A stretch of 64,000 bases of DNA, taken from NCBI RefSeq assembly GCF_900104305.1, contig NZ_FNJC01000002.1, positions 848,012-912,011 on the forward strand, read 5' to 3'. The stretch is from Filomicrobium insigne (lineage in GTDB: Bacteria > Pseudomonadota > Alphaproteobacteria > Rhizobiales > Hyphomicrobiaceae). A model generated the notes under the pieces. The model was not told where the DNA came from. It ran no database searches and saw nothing but the letters and a program-made list of their open reading frames with translations. Both the position numbers and the translations under genes were made by a program. Shown piece after piece: positions 47,039-55,778 of the stretch (its first letter is position 1; every line of letters begins with the position of its first letter).

Positions 47039-48121
47039 GTGAACCACGAGGCCTTCTTGACGAAGGAGATCGACGAGCTGCCTGTCCGCAAACCGGCCAC
47101 CTCCATAGCGACGTCGGGCCGGAGGCAGTCGTTGTCAATCGTAATCCCGTTGCTCAATGAGGCTAACGGCCTGCCCCGGCTGCTTGCCCGGCTTCTGCCC
47201 GTTCTCGAGCGAACAACATATGACTACGAGATCGTCTTTATAGACGATGGCTCAACAGACGCGACGCTATCGCAGCTACGCCAATTCAACGAAACTGACC
47301 CGCGTCTTAAGTCCGTTTCGTTCAGCCGCAACTTCGGCAAAGAAATCGCTGTTGCCGCCGGGCTACGCTACGCTAGAGGGGATGCAGTCATCCTCATGGA
47401 TGCCGACTTGCAGCATCCTCCCGAAACGTTACCGCAATTCATTTCGCTGTGGGAGCGGGGTTACGACGATGTCTACGGTCAGAGGATGGATCGGGAATCC
47501 GACAGCGCCACTTACCGAATGATGGCACGCAGCTTCTACGCAATTTTCAAAGTGCTGTCCGGCACGCAACTACACGAAAACGCGGGCGACTTCCGTCTCT
47601 TAAGTCGACGCGCCGTTGACGCCCTCAATCAGCTCGGAGAACGCGCCCGCTTCAACAAAGGCCTCTTTGCCTGGATCGGCTTCCGCTCTATTGGCGTCCC
47701 CTATAACGTCGCCCAGCGGCAAGTGGGAGACGCGTCACGTTGGAGCACACGCCGGCTATTACGCTTCGCAATCGACGGCATCGCCTCTTTTACAACGATC
47801 CCATTGCGCATTTGGTCCTACATCGGCCTGCTCGTCTCGGCGTTCGCCTTCATCTACGCTGCGATTTTCTTATTAAAGACTCTAATTTTCGGCACTGATG
47901 TCGCCGGATTTCCAACCCTGATTATTTCAATCCTTCTGCTCGCGGGCGTTCAATTGATTTCACTGGGAATTATCGGCGAGTATCTAGGCCGCATCTATGA
48001 TGAGGTGAAAGCGCGCCCACTCTTCCTTGTTGCCGAAGAGATTGGTTTTACCCCCAATCAGCCAGCCAAACCCGGCGAACCTCACCCTGACGTGGCTGAG
48101 GGACTGGAGCAGCGGCCTTGA
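47039..48121 (+). CDS. Family 2 glycosyltransferase (GtrB/DPM1-like)
   Basis: The 360-residue protein has a GT2 catalytic domain (about 30-230): SIVIPLLNEANGLPRLL, then FIDDGSTD and L-M-D-A-D-L-Q-H-P-P (the DxD-type motif). Two membrane helices follow at about 235-310. This is the GtrB/bactoprenol glycosyltransferase layout, which loads sugar onto undecaprenyl phosphate. The start is GTG at 47039 without a clear ribosome site. It overlaps the GtrA gene by four bases, which supports the pairing. Confidence 0.9.
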   Translation: MNHEAFLTKEIDELPVRKPATSIATSGRRQSLSIVIPLLNEANGLPRLLARLLPVLERTTYDYEIVFIDDGSTDATLSQLRQFNETDPRLKSVSFSRNFGKEIAVAAGLRYARGDAVILMDADLQHPPETLPQFISLWERGYDDVYGQRMDRESDSATYRMMARSFYAIFKVLSGTQLHENAGDFRLLSRRAVDALNQLGERARFNKGLFAWIGFRSIGVPYNVAQRQVGDASRWSTRRLLRFAIDGIASFTTIPLRIWSYIGLLVSAFAFIYAAIFLLKTLIFGTDVAGFPTLIISILLLAGVQLISLGIIGEYLGRIYDEVKARPLFLVAEEIGFTPNQPAKPGEPHPDVAEGLEQRP

Positions 48122-48588
48122 CGGACGATCCCAGAGAGGATGCCAACGCTTCTCCAACCAATGGTCGAAAGATGCGCGATGCCCTAGCCCACGGTGGCCG
48201 CTTTCTTATATCTGGAACGCTCGCCCTCACCGTCGATGCCGTCATATTGGCGCTGCTCTACCGCATCATCGGGCTCGACCCTTTTGTTTCCCGTATCTTT
48301 GCGATTTCCATTGCGATGGTTGTCGGCTGGTTGACCCACAGAACGTTTACGTTCGCTGTAAAACGGCCGCCGACGGTTCGTGAATTCACCGGGTATGCAA
48401 GCATCGCCTGGACGACGGCGGCGGCGAACTACGCCATCTATTCTGGGATCCTCATTGCGCAACCGACAACACCCCCGCTTGTCTCACTCTTCATCTCAAG
48501 CTTGATCACGATGGTGGTGAGCTACATGGGCATGAGATTTGGTGTTTTCGGTCGCCCAGGATCACATCACGGAACAGGCAATCGCTAA
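48118..48588 (+). CDS. GtrA-family membrane protein (lipid-sugar flippase-like)
   Basis: A 156-residue protein with four predicted membrane helices (about 28-50, 55-75, 92-112, 120-142), containing GGRFLISGTLALTVDAVILA and a W-L-T-H-R-T-F-T-F motif, typical of the GtrA family that flips polyprenyl-linked sugars. The start is TTG overlapping the stop of the glycosyltransferase gene; ATG at 48172 is an alternative. Together they likely decorate a surface polymer; the sugar is unknown. Confidence 0.88.
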   Translation: MTDDPREDANASPTNGRKMRDALAHGGRFLISGTLALTVDAVILALLYRIIGLDPFVSRIFAISIAMVVGWLTHRTFTFAVKRPPTVREFTGYASIAWTTAAANYAIYSGILIAQPTTPPLVSLFISSLITMVVSYMGMRFGVFGRPGSHHGTGNR

Positions 48589-48629
48589 GAATGGGTTGAG
48601 TTGAACACGCCCCAAAGATCGATCGGAAA

Positions 48630-48740
48630 TATACCACCTAATCCTCGACAACGATCAAAATTTGGTATACCGTATGCCATCAACAGCGACCTTGTCTCCG
48701 CGGCCGAACACTATACTTTCGTTCATCATCCTATATACCA
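48630..48740 (+). promoter_or_regulatory. Repeated TATACCA motif upstream of the SucC-like gene
   Basis: Three copies of one heptamer lie in the 244-base gap before the gene at 48833: TATACCA at 48630-48636, its complement TGGTATA at 48663-48669, and TATACCA at 48734-48740. The first two form an inverted pair separated by 26 bases. This could be a regulator binding region, for example of a LysR-type protein, but no regulator gene lies beside it. Confidence 0.4.
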
Positions 48741-48832
48741 ACGCAAATGCGGCCCGGCTGACTGCCAGCAAAACGGAATGGCGCAGATCCGACCGCGTAT
48801 AGGGGCTTGGGTTTACGCCAGAGGAAGCGTCG

Positions 48833-50017
48833 ATGAACTTGCTTGAGTTTCAAGCAAAACGGCTCCTGGGCCGGTTTGCCATCGCCACCCCGATTGGCCA
48901 GGTTGCGGCGAGCGAGTCAGAAGCCTTTGAAGCCGCCCGGCGGCTCGGGTGCGATCGCTACGCGGTCAAGGCACAGGTCCCTCTTCTCGCGCGTATGAAA
49001 TATAACGGCATCGCCTTCGCCTCGACACCGGAACAAGTACGCGCGCAGGCCCGATCGATGATCGGAAAGGCCTTGCGCATTGGCGAGCCCCACTCAATCG
49101 GCGACATCGTCCAGCAAGTGCTCGTTGAAGAGCGCATCGAAAGCCTGCGCGAAATGTATGTCGCCATCACGCTGGACAGGTCGGCCGGCAAGTTGGTGAT
49201 GCTCGCATCTGCAGTAGGCGGCGAAGCGATCGAAGAGCGGGCTGCTGCAGAACCGGGGTTGATTCATCGACTCGAATTGACACTTGAGAACAATAAGGCC
49301 GTCGCGGACTTCCACAGCTTGGCGTCGATCATCGCGGACACACCCGAAGTCGTAACCGGATTAGCCAATCTCTACCGCGACCTCGCTGACGCCGCTGTCG
49401 CGTACGAAGCGACGCTTATTGAAATTAATCCGCTGGCCCTAACGAAGGACGGTCGCCTCATCGCACTCGATGTAAAAATATCTGCCGACGACAGCGCACT
49501 CTACCGCCGCCCCGAGCTCGCCGCCTTGCGTCAGGAGAACGATCGGATCGTCTGCTCTCCAACCGAACTCGAAGCTCAGCGCTTCCAGATCAATTACGTC
49601 CCGCTCGACGGAGACGTTGGGGTAGTCGTCAACGGCGCCGGTCTTGCTCTGGCGACGTACGATCTCATCGTCGACGCCGGCGGACAGCCCGCGAATTTCA
49701 TGGACATCCGCACCACCGCAACCAGCCTTGATATCGCGCATGGTTTCGGAATGCTCCTGACAAACTCACAGGTCAAATCCATTTTGGTCAACGTGCACGG
49801 CGGCGGCATGCAACGGTGTGACACCATCGCCGAAGGCATCGGCATCGCGCTGCGCCGTCATCCCCGTCAGATACCTATCGTGATTTGTATGGCAGGAAAC
49901 AACGCCGATTTCGCGCGCACCATCCTGGAAAACAACGGCACACGTTACGTCGCCGTCAGCGATATGGCGGACGCCGCCCAGCAGGCGGTCGCGCTATCGA
50001 GAAGGAAAGCAGCCTGA
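48833..50017 (+). CDS. Divergent SucC/MtkA-like acyl-CoA ligase beta subunit
   Basis: A 394-residue ATP-grasp protein of the succinyl-CoA synthetase/malate thiokinase beta family (MNLLEFQAKRLLGRF start). Conserved are the metal ligands in L-I-E-I-N-P-L and I-A-L-D-V-K, and V-N-G-A-G-L-A. Unusually, the family's glycine-rich nucleotide loop (GGRGKAGG in E. coli SucC) reads L-A-R-M-K-Y-N-G here, and the F-L-D-V-G-G-G-A segment reads F-M-D-I-R-T-T-A. It may be malate-CoA ligase of the serine cycle or a ligase with other substrate or nucleotide use. The alpha subunit follows with a one-base overlap. Confidence 0.82.
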   Translation: MNLLEFQAKRLLGRFAIATPIGQVAASESEAFEAARRLGCDRYAVKAQVPLLARMKYNGIAFASTPEQVRAQARSMIGKALRIGEPHSIGDIVQQVLVEERIESLREMYVAITLDRSAGKLVMLASAVGGEAIEERAAAEPGLIHRLELTLENNKAVADFHSLASIIADTPEVVTGLANLYRDLADAAVAYEATLIEINPLALTKDGRLIALDVKISADDSALYRRPELAALRQENDRIVCSPTELEAQRFQINYVPLDGDVGVVVNGAGLALATYDLIVDAGGQPANFMDIRTTATSLDIAHGFGMLLTNSQVKSILVNVHGGGMQRCDTIAEGIGIALRRHPRQIPIVICMAGNNADFARTILENNGTRYVAVSDMADAAQQAVALSRRKAA

Positions 50018-50895
50018 TGGCAGTACTCATTGGTCCAGAAACTAAGGTCCTTTGCCAGGGCATGACAGGCCGCACCGCAACTTTCCACTGTGGCCGGATG
50101 CTCTCTTACGGCACTCAGCTTGTCGCAGGTGTCGTGCCAGGTAAAGGTGGCAACCGACATCTGGATCTTCCCGTCTACAATCACGTTCGCGAAGCAATTG
50201 ACGCAACTGGCGCCAATGCCACAATAGTTTTTGTGCCACCCAACAACGCGGCCGCAGCGATCATTGAAGCAATTGAAGCTGAGTTACCTTTGATCGTTTG
50301 CGTCACCGAACGAATACCCATTTTAGATATGGTCCGCGTCCGCCAGGCACTCATCGGCACCCAGACGCGTTTGATTGGTCCAAACTCACAAGGTATTCTG
50401 GCTCCGGGCGTAACGCAGTTGGGGGTCATGTCGACGGTCGACGCAAGCCCCGGGCGCATTGGAATCGCCTCTCGGTCAGCTTCATTAACCAGCGAAATAG
50501 TCCTGCAAACGACACAAGCGGGACTCGGCCAGTCGACAACCATCGGCGTAGGCGGCGATCCGGTTCATGGCGTCGATTTGAAGACCTGCGTTAAACTTTT
50601 TCTGGATGATCCTGACACCGATGGCGTCATCGTAATTGGCGAAATCGGTGGAACGGAAGAAGAAGAAGCCGCAGAGCTGATCTCCGAGCTTAAGCCGACA
50701 AAGCCGATCGTAGCGCTTGTAGCCGGTCGTCACGCCCCGCCGGAGCGGCGCATGGGGCATGCCGGCGCATTTGCCTCATCGAGTGGCGGCGGAACGGCGC
50801 TTAGCAAGATCGCGGCCCTGCAATCAGCCGGCGTTGTCGTCGCACCCAACGCAGCCACAGTCGGCGAAACAATGCGGAAAACACTTGCCGTATAG
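50017..50895 (+). CDS. Divergent SucD/MtkB-like acyl-CoA ligase alpha subunit
   Basis: A 292-residue alpha subunit. ATG at 50017 is chosen (AAGGA about ten bases upstream); an earlier frame start lies inside the beta gene and does not align with the family. CoA-binding G-M-T-G-R-T-A-T-F-H, the active-site histidine motif R-R-M-G-H-A-G-A-F and the glutamate of S-R-S-A-S-L-T-S-E are present. The usual G-P-N-C is G-P-N-S and S-R-S-G-T-L-T-Y-E is altered (G to A, Y to S). Histidine and glutamate conservation argues it is active. No ppc or mcl gene follows, unlike the serine-cycle cluster of Methylorubrum. Confidence 0.84.
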   Translation: MAVLIGPETKVLCQGMTGRTATFHCGRMLSYGTQLVAGVVPGKGGNRHLDLPVYNHVREAIDATGANATIVFVPPNNAAAAIIEAIEAELPLIVCVTERIPILDMVRVRQALIGTQTRLIGPNSQGILAPGVTQLGVMSTVDASPGRIGIASRSASLTSEIVLQTTQAGLGQSTTIGVGGDPVHGVDLKTCVKLFLDDPDTDGVIVIGEIGGTEEEEAAELISELKPTKPIVALVAGRHAPPERRMGHAGAFASSSGGGTALSKIAALQSAGVVVAPNAATVGETMRKTLAV

Positions 50896-50914
50896 ACAAA
50901 GAAAAGAAGAGACG

Positions 50915-50947
50915 ATGGCAGGAATAGACGACGCCGATTTGACCTAA
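50915..50947 (+). other. Ten-codon mini-frame between ligase and formate dehydrogenase genes
   Basis: ATG at 50915, preceded by the purine-rich AGAAGAG, opens a frame MAGIDDADLT that stops at once. It may be a leader peptide, the remnant of a lost gene, or chance. Only its position after mtkB-like and before fdh1B makes it notable. Confidence 0.25.
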
Positions 50948-51033
50948 GGCTGGTTTTGATAGGAAATTTCAATCGGGATGCGATCCGCTGGTTCGAGAAC
51001 TGGATCGCTTGAAGCGGGTTTAGGCACGAAAAC

Positions 51034-52794
51034 ATGAACGATATGACAATAAAAGGCGGTCACGGCAATGGCGGTGGCGGCGGACGTAAGAAGCCAATTC
51101 ACCCCGGCGCAGGACGTCGCAACGCTCTGTTGCATCCAAAAGGCCGTGTTCTCACGCCCGAGGAACTCGCGACGGTAAAGGGGCTGATTGGCGAAGGACC
51201 GTATGAGCGGCCGCTTCTTATCGAATATCTCCACAAAATTCAGGATGCCGAGGGCTGCCTGCCTGCCGGCCTTCTCCAGGGGCTAGCAGAACTCATGCGC
51301 GTCCCCATGGCAGAGGTTTATGAGGTTGCAACGTTCTACGCGCATTTTGACGTCGTCCCGGATGATGCTGAGCGTCCCCCGGCCGTAACCGTCCGCGTCT
51401 GCGACAGCCTCTCCTGCATGATGGCCGGTGCTGAACAGCTTATCGAAGCGCTTCAGTCCAAGGACGCACCAAATGTGCGCATCCTCCGCGCCCCGTGCGT
51501 TGGCTCCTGCCATACGGCACCGGTTGCACACGTCGGCCACCACCACGTCGACCACGCTACGCCCACGAAGGTGATGGAACTCGCGACCGGAGGCCATACG
51601 CATCCTGAGGTTCCCGCCTATCAAACACTCGAACAATATGTTTCCGAAGGTGGTTATGAGGTCTTGAAGGCCTGCCTCTCCGGCAAGCACACAGTCGAGG
51701 ACGTTATCGCAACACTCTCTGATGGTGGGCTGCGCGGCCTCGGTGGCGCGGGCTTCCCAACCGGACGCAAGTGGACGTTGGTTCGGGCTGAGAAGGGTCC
51801 GCGGCTCATGGCCGTCAACGGCGATGAAGGCGAACCCGGAACCTTTAAAGATCGGCACTATCTCGAGACGCGTCCGCACCAGTTCCTCGAAGGTATGCTG
51901 ATCGCGGCTTGGGCAGTAGAGGCCGAGGAAGTCTTCATCTACATGCGCGATGAGTATCAAGCTGTGCTTGAAATTCTGCGGGCTGAACTTCCCAAACTGC
52001 AGGCTGCGAACCTGGCTCCGCATACCAAGATCAACCTACGCCGCGGCGCTGGCGCTTATATTTGCGGCGAAGAAAGCGCCATGATCGAATCGATCGAAGG
52101 CAAGCGAGGGCTACCTCGTCATCGCCCACCTTACGTTGCTCAGGTCGGCATCTTCAATCGTCCGACGCTCGTCAACAACATTGAGACGCTCTACTGGATC
52201 CCCCAAATCATCGAAAAAGGTGCGGGGTGGTTCGAGAACCAGGGCACCAACGGCGCGAAGGGCTTCCGGTCCTATTCCGTTTCCGGTCACGTCGCGAACC
52301 CCGGCGTCATCCTGGCTCCAGCCGGCTCGACAGCCAACGACTTGGTGCGTTTGTGCGGCGGCATGAAAGAAGGTCACACCTTCAAGGGCTACCTGCCGGG
52401 CGGCGCATCGGGCGGCATTCTGCCCGTGTCGATGGCGGATATTCCGCTCGACTTCGGCCAGCTCGAAAAGCATGGCTGCTTCGTTGGCTCGCACGCGGTT
52501 GTTATCCTGTCGGATAAGGACGATATGAAAGCTGTGGCCTTGAACCTCATGAAATTCTTTGAGGACGAGAGCTGCGGCCAGTGTACGCCGTGTCGTAACG
52601 GCACAGAGAAGGCGGTCCAATTGATGAGCCGGCCCAGCTGGGACAAAGAACTTCTCGATGATCTCGCGCAAGTGATGCGCGATGCGTCTATCTGCGGCTT
52701 GGGGCAAGCGGCATCGAACCCGCTGACCAGCGTCATTAAATTCTTCCCGGACGACATCGTTTCAGGCAGCCCCGCGGCGCCAGAACGGGACTAA
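51034..52794 (+). CDS. fdh1B: NAD-dependent formate dehydrogenase beta subunit (NuoE-NuoF fusion)
   Basis: This subunit passes electrons from formate oxidation to NAD. The 586 residues fuse a NuoE-like [2Fe-2S] domain (about 40-190; cysteines at 123, 128, 155, 159) with a NuoF-like flavoprotein (about 215-580). The NADH/FMN site reads GLRGLGGAGFPTGRKW, and a [4Fe-4S] site is made by E-S-C-G-Q-C-T-P-C-R-N-G plus a later cysteine in S-I-C-G-L-G. A glycine/histidine-rich N-terminus is not part of the domains. The fusion matches Fdh1B of Methylorubrum rather than separate FdsG and FdsB. Confidence 0.94.
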   Translation: MNDMTIKGGHGNGGGGGRKKPIHPGAGRRNALLHPKGRVLTPEELATVKGLIGEGPYERPLLIEYLHKIQDAEGCLPAGLLQGLAELMRVPMAEVYEVATFYAHFDVVPDDAERPPAVTVRVCDSLSCMMAGAEQLIEALQSKDAPNVRILRAPCVGSCHTAPVAHVGHHHVDHATPTKVMELATGGHTHPEVPAYQTLEQYVSEGGYEVLKACLSGKHTVEDVIATLSDGGLRGLGGAGFPTGRKWTLVRAEKGPRLMAVNGDEGEPGTFKDRHYLETRPHQFLEGMLIAAWAVEAEEVFIYMRDEYQAVLEILRAELPKLQAANLAPHTKINLRRGAGAYICGEESAMIESIEGKRGLPRHRPPYVAQVGIFNRPTLVNNIETLYWIPQIIEKGAGWFENQGTNGAKGFRSYSVSGHVANPGVILAPAGSTANDLVRLCGGMKEGHTFKGYLPGGASGGILPVSMADIPLDFGQLEKHGCFVGSHAVVILSDKDDMKAVALNLMKFFEDESCGQCTPCRNGTEKAVQLMSRPSWDKELLDDLAQVMRDASICGLGQAASNPLTSVIKFFPDDIVSGSPAAPERD

Positions 52795-52857
52795 CGCAAG
52801 GGATAAGCAGCCGTCGCAATACGGCGAAACCAACTCCATTACGTGCTGAGATAGATC

Positions 52858-55638
52858 ATGACCGATAAGATCACCTTTGAGCTCGATGGTAAGACCGTCG
52901 AGGCCGCGCCTGGCGAAACGATTTGGCAAGTCGCCAAACGCCACGGCACCTCAATTCCCCACCTTTGCTGGCTGCCGGAGCCAGGCTACCGCGCTGACGG
53001 CAACTGCCGCGCCTGCATGGTAGAAGTCGAGGGCGAGCGCGTTCTCACGGCGTCCTGCCAACGCAAAGTCGCCGATGGCATGAAGGTGAAGACCGCTTCC
53101 GAACGGGCGAAGAAAAGCCGGGAAATGGTCTTCGAACTGCTCATCGCCGACCAGCCTGCGAAAGAAGAAAGCCACGACCCATCGTCCAAATTCTGGAACT
53201 GGGTCGGCCAGATGGACATCGCCACGACGAGCCGCTTCCCAGGCGCAGCCGGCCCTGTCGCGGACAACACGCACTCAGCGATCTCGGTCCATCTCGACGC
53301 ATGCATCAATTGCGGTCTTTGCGTCCGCGCTTGCCGCGAAGTCCAGATGAACGACGTCATCGGCATGGCCTACCGCGGCCACCACTCGAAGGTCGTTTTC
53401 GATTTCGACTCCGGAATGGGTGAATCAACGTGCGTTGCGTGCGGAGAGTGCGTCCAGGCTTGCCCGACCGGCGCTCTGATGGAAGCCAACCTGCTCGATG
53501 ATGCAGGCAAACGCGTCGCTTACGAAGACCACTCCGTCGATACGCTCTGCCCGTTCTGCGGCGTTGGCTGCCAAACCACCGCACACGTCAAGGACGACAA
53601 GATCCTCTACGTGGACGGCCGCAACGGCCCGGCGAACGAAAACCGCCTATGCGTTAAGGGGCGGTTCGGCTTCGATTACATCAGTCACCCAGACCGTCTG
53701 ATGAAGCCGCTTATCCGTCGCGAAGGCGTCGCTAAAGACCCCAACATGCAGTTGCGTCCTGAAGACTTCGCAAAGGTCTTCCGCGAAGCAACTTGGGAAG
53801 AGGCTCTTGAGAAAGCCGCCCAGGGCCTTGTCAAAATTCGCGAAGAGAAGGGTGGTAACGCCATTGCCGGCTTCGGCTCGGCCAAAGGCTCAAACGAGGA
53901 AGCCTATCTCTTCCAGAAGTTTATCCGCCAGGGCTTCGGGACCAATAACGTCGATCACTGCACGCGTCTCTGCCACGCATCATCAGTGGCAGCGCTCATG
54001 GAAAGCGTGAGCTCCGGCGCTGTTACGGCTCCGTTCACGGCAGCTGGTGACAGCGACTGCATGATCGTCATCGGCGCCCGTCCCGCCCAAAACCACCCCG
54101 TCGCCGCCACCTATTTGAAGAACGCAGCCGCACGCGGTGCAAAGCTCATCATTATGGACCCTCGCGGTCATAATGGTACGCTCGCACGTCACGCCTCGCA
54201 CATGCTGCAGTTCAAGGGCGGCTCCGACGTCGCGCTCCTGAACGCTATGCTGAACGTGATCGTCACCGAAGGCTTGGTCGACGTTCAGTACGTTCAGGCA
54301 CACACGGAAGGTTACCAGGCTCTCGAAAAGAAAATTCAGGAATTCACACCTGAAAAGATGGAGTCCGTTTGCGGAATCCCCGCCGAGACAATTCGCGAAG
54401 TTGCCCGCCTTTACGCAACGTCGCAGCGCTCCATCATCTTCTGGGGCATGGGGGTTTCACAACACACCCACGGAACAGACAATGCCCGTTGCCTGATCTC
54501 GCTGGCACTTGTGACCGGTCAGATCGGCCGCCCAGGTACCGGCCTTCATCCTCTCCGTGGCCAGAACAACGTCCAAGGTGCTTCCGACGCGGGTCTCATT
54601 CCGATGGTCTTCCCGGACTACGTCTCTGTGACTGATCCGGCGACACGCTCGAAATATGAAAAGCTTTGGGGAGCAGAACTCAATCCCAAGCCCGGTCTCA
54701 CTGTCGTTGAAATCATGCACGCCATCCACGATGGCAAAATCAACGGCATGTATATCATGGGCGAGAACCCCGCCATGTCGGACCCTGACGTCCAGCATGC
54801 ACGCGAAGCATTGACTGAGCTCGACCATCTCGTAGTTCAGGATATCTTCCTCACTGAAACAGCGTGGCATGCCGATGTCGTACTCCCGGCTTCCGCTCAC
54901 GCCGAAAAGCTCGGTACGTTCACAAACACCAACCGCCAGGTTCAGCTTGGCCGCCCCGTCGTGCCGCTCCCGGGCGAAGCACGTCAGGACTGGGAACTCC
55001 TTCAAGAACTAGCTCAGCGCGTTGGACTGAATTGGGATTACGCCGGCGTCAACGAAGTGTTCGACGAAATGGCATCTGTCATGCCGTCGTTGGACAACAT
55101 CACGTGGGAACGCGTCGAGCGTGAGGGCTCAGTCACGTATCCTTGTGATTCGCCCGACAAGCCGGGCAACGAGATCATCTTCGCATCATCGTTCCCGACC
55201 AAGTCCGGTCGCGCGAAGATTACGCCTGCCGACCTTCTCCCACCCGATGAGGTGCCGGATGACGAATATCCGCTGATCCTTACCACAGGCCGCTTGCTGG
55301 AGCATTGGCACACCGGCTCGATGACGCGGCGCGCAGCCACGCTCGATAGCCTGGAGCCGGAAGCTATCGCAAGCCTCAATCCGCGCGAACTCGCACGGCA
55401 AGGCCTGCAGCCGGGTGATGAAGTCGAAGTTTCGACACGGCGCGGCACAATCACTCTCAAAGCCCGTATGGATCGCGACGTTCCCGAAGGGATGGTCTTC
55501 ATTCCATTCTGCTTTGCAGAGGCTGCCGCAAACATGCTGACGAACCCGAAACTTGACCCAATGGGCAAGATTCCGGAGTTCAAATACTGCGCAGCCAAGG
55601 TTGAGAAAGTTCGCGCACGCGTTGAGGCTGCGGAATAA
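52858..55638 (+). CDS. fdh1A: Formate dehydrogenase alpha subunit (Mo/W bis-MGD)
   Basis: The catalytic subunit oxidises formate to CO2. The 926 residues have an N-terminal [2Fe-2S] NuoG-type domain (C-x-W-L-P-E-P then N-C-R-A-C), two ferredoxin [4Fe-4S] motifs (CINCGLCVRACREVQ and CVACGECVQACPTG), a further cluster (CPFCGVGCQ) and the Mo/W pterin domains. Cys372 in H-C-T-R-L-C-H-A-S occupies the place of Sec140 in E. coli FDH-H, followed by the conserved His. Whether Mo or W is used cannot be seen. The gene lies 63 bases after fdh1B and ends before a strong terminator. No fdhD-type accessory gene is here. Confidence 0.95.
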   Translation: MTDKITFELDGKTVEAAPGETIWQVAKRHGTSIPHLCWLPEPGYRADGNCRACMVEVEGERVLTASCQRKVADGMKVKTASERAKKSREMVFELLIADQPAKEESHDPSSKFWNWVGQMDIATTSRFPGAAGPVADNTHSAISVHLDACINCGLCVRACREVQMNDVIGMAYRGHHSKVVFDFDSGMGESTCVACGECVQACPTGALMEANLLDDAGKRVAYEDHSVDTLCPFCGVGCQTTAHVKDDKILYVDGRNGPANENRLCVKGRFGFDYISHPDRLMKPLIRREGVAKDPNMQLRPEDFAKVFREATWEEALEKAAQGLVKIREEKGGNAIAGFGSAKGSNEEAYLFQKFIRQGFGTNNVDHCTRLCHASSVAALMESVSSGAVTAPFTAAGDSDCMIVIGARPAQNHPVAATYLKNAAARGAKLIIMDPRGHNGTLARHASHMLQFKGGSDVALLNAMLNVIVTEGLVDVQYVQAHTEGYQALEKKIQEFTPEKMESVCGIPAETIREVARLYATSQRSIIFWGMGVSQHTHGTDNARCLISLALVTGQIGRPGTGLHPLRGQNNVQGASDAGLIPMVFPDYVSVTDPATRSKYEKLWGAELNPKPGLTVVEIMHAIHDGKINGMYIMGENPAMSDPDVQHAREALTELDHLVVQDIFLTETAWHADVVLPASAHAEKLGTFTNTNRQVQLGRPVVPLPGEARQDWELLQELAQRVGLNWDYAGVNEVFDEMASVMPSLDNITWERVEREGSVTYPCDSPDKPGNEIIFASSFPTKSGRAKITPADLLPPDEVPDDEYPLILTTGRLLEHWHTGSMTRRAATLDSLEPEAIASLNPRELARQGLQPGDEVEVSTRRGTITLKARMDRDVPEGMVFIPFCFAEAAANMLTNPKLDPMGKIPEFKYCAAKVEKVRARVEAAE

Positions 55639-55648
55639 TCAGCTAAGA

Positions 55649-55676
55649 TTGCGAACAGGCACCGACCTGTTCGCAA
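55649..55676 (+). other. First hairpin after fdh1A
   Basis: An 11-base-pair perfect inverted repeat (TTGCGAACAGG, loop CACCGA, CCTGTTCGCAA) lies ten bases after the fdh1A stop. It is not followed by a T run but sits immediately before a classical terminator. It may protect the mRNA end or assist termination. Confidence 0.7.
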
Positions 55677-55680
55677 ATTC

Positions 55681-55718
55681 AATGCGGCAGCCCGGCTGGG
55701 CTGCCGCATTTTTTATTT
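55681..55718 (+). terminator. Intrinsic terminator of the fdh1 operon
   Basis: A 13-base-pair perfect GC-rich stem (AATGCGGCAGCCC / GGGCTGCCGCATT with loop GGCT) is followed by TTTTATTT. It is a textbook Rho-independent terminator and separates fdh1A from aceK. Confidence 0.93.
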
Positions 55719-55778
55719 GAGCGCTTTTTTGTATTCCTCATCTGGCTACGTCGCGCCCCAACCGATAAGGACACAGCA

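Noticed and set aside
49885..50016. Longer start for the SucD-like subunit
   Set aside because: The extra 44 residues are an out-of-frame reading of the beta gene and do not match the family N-terminus.
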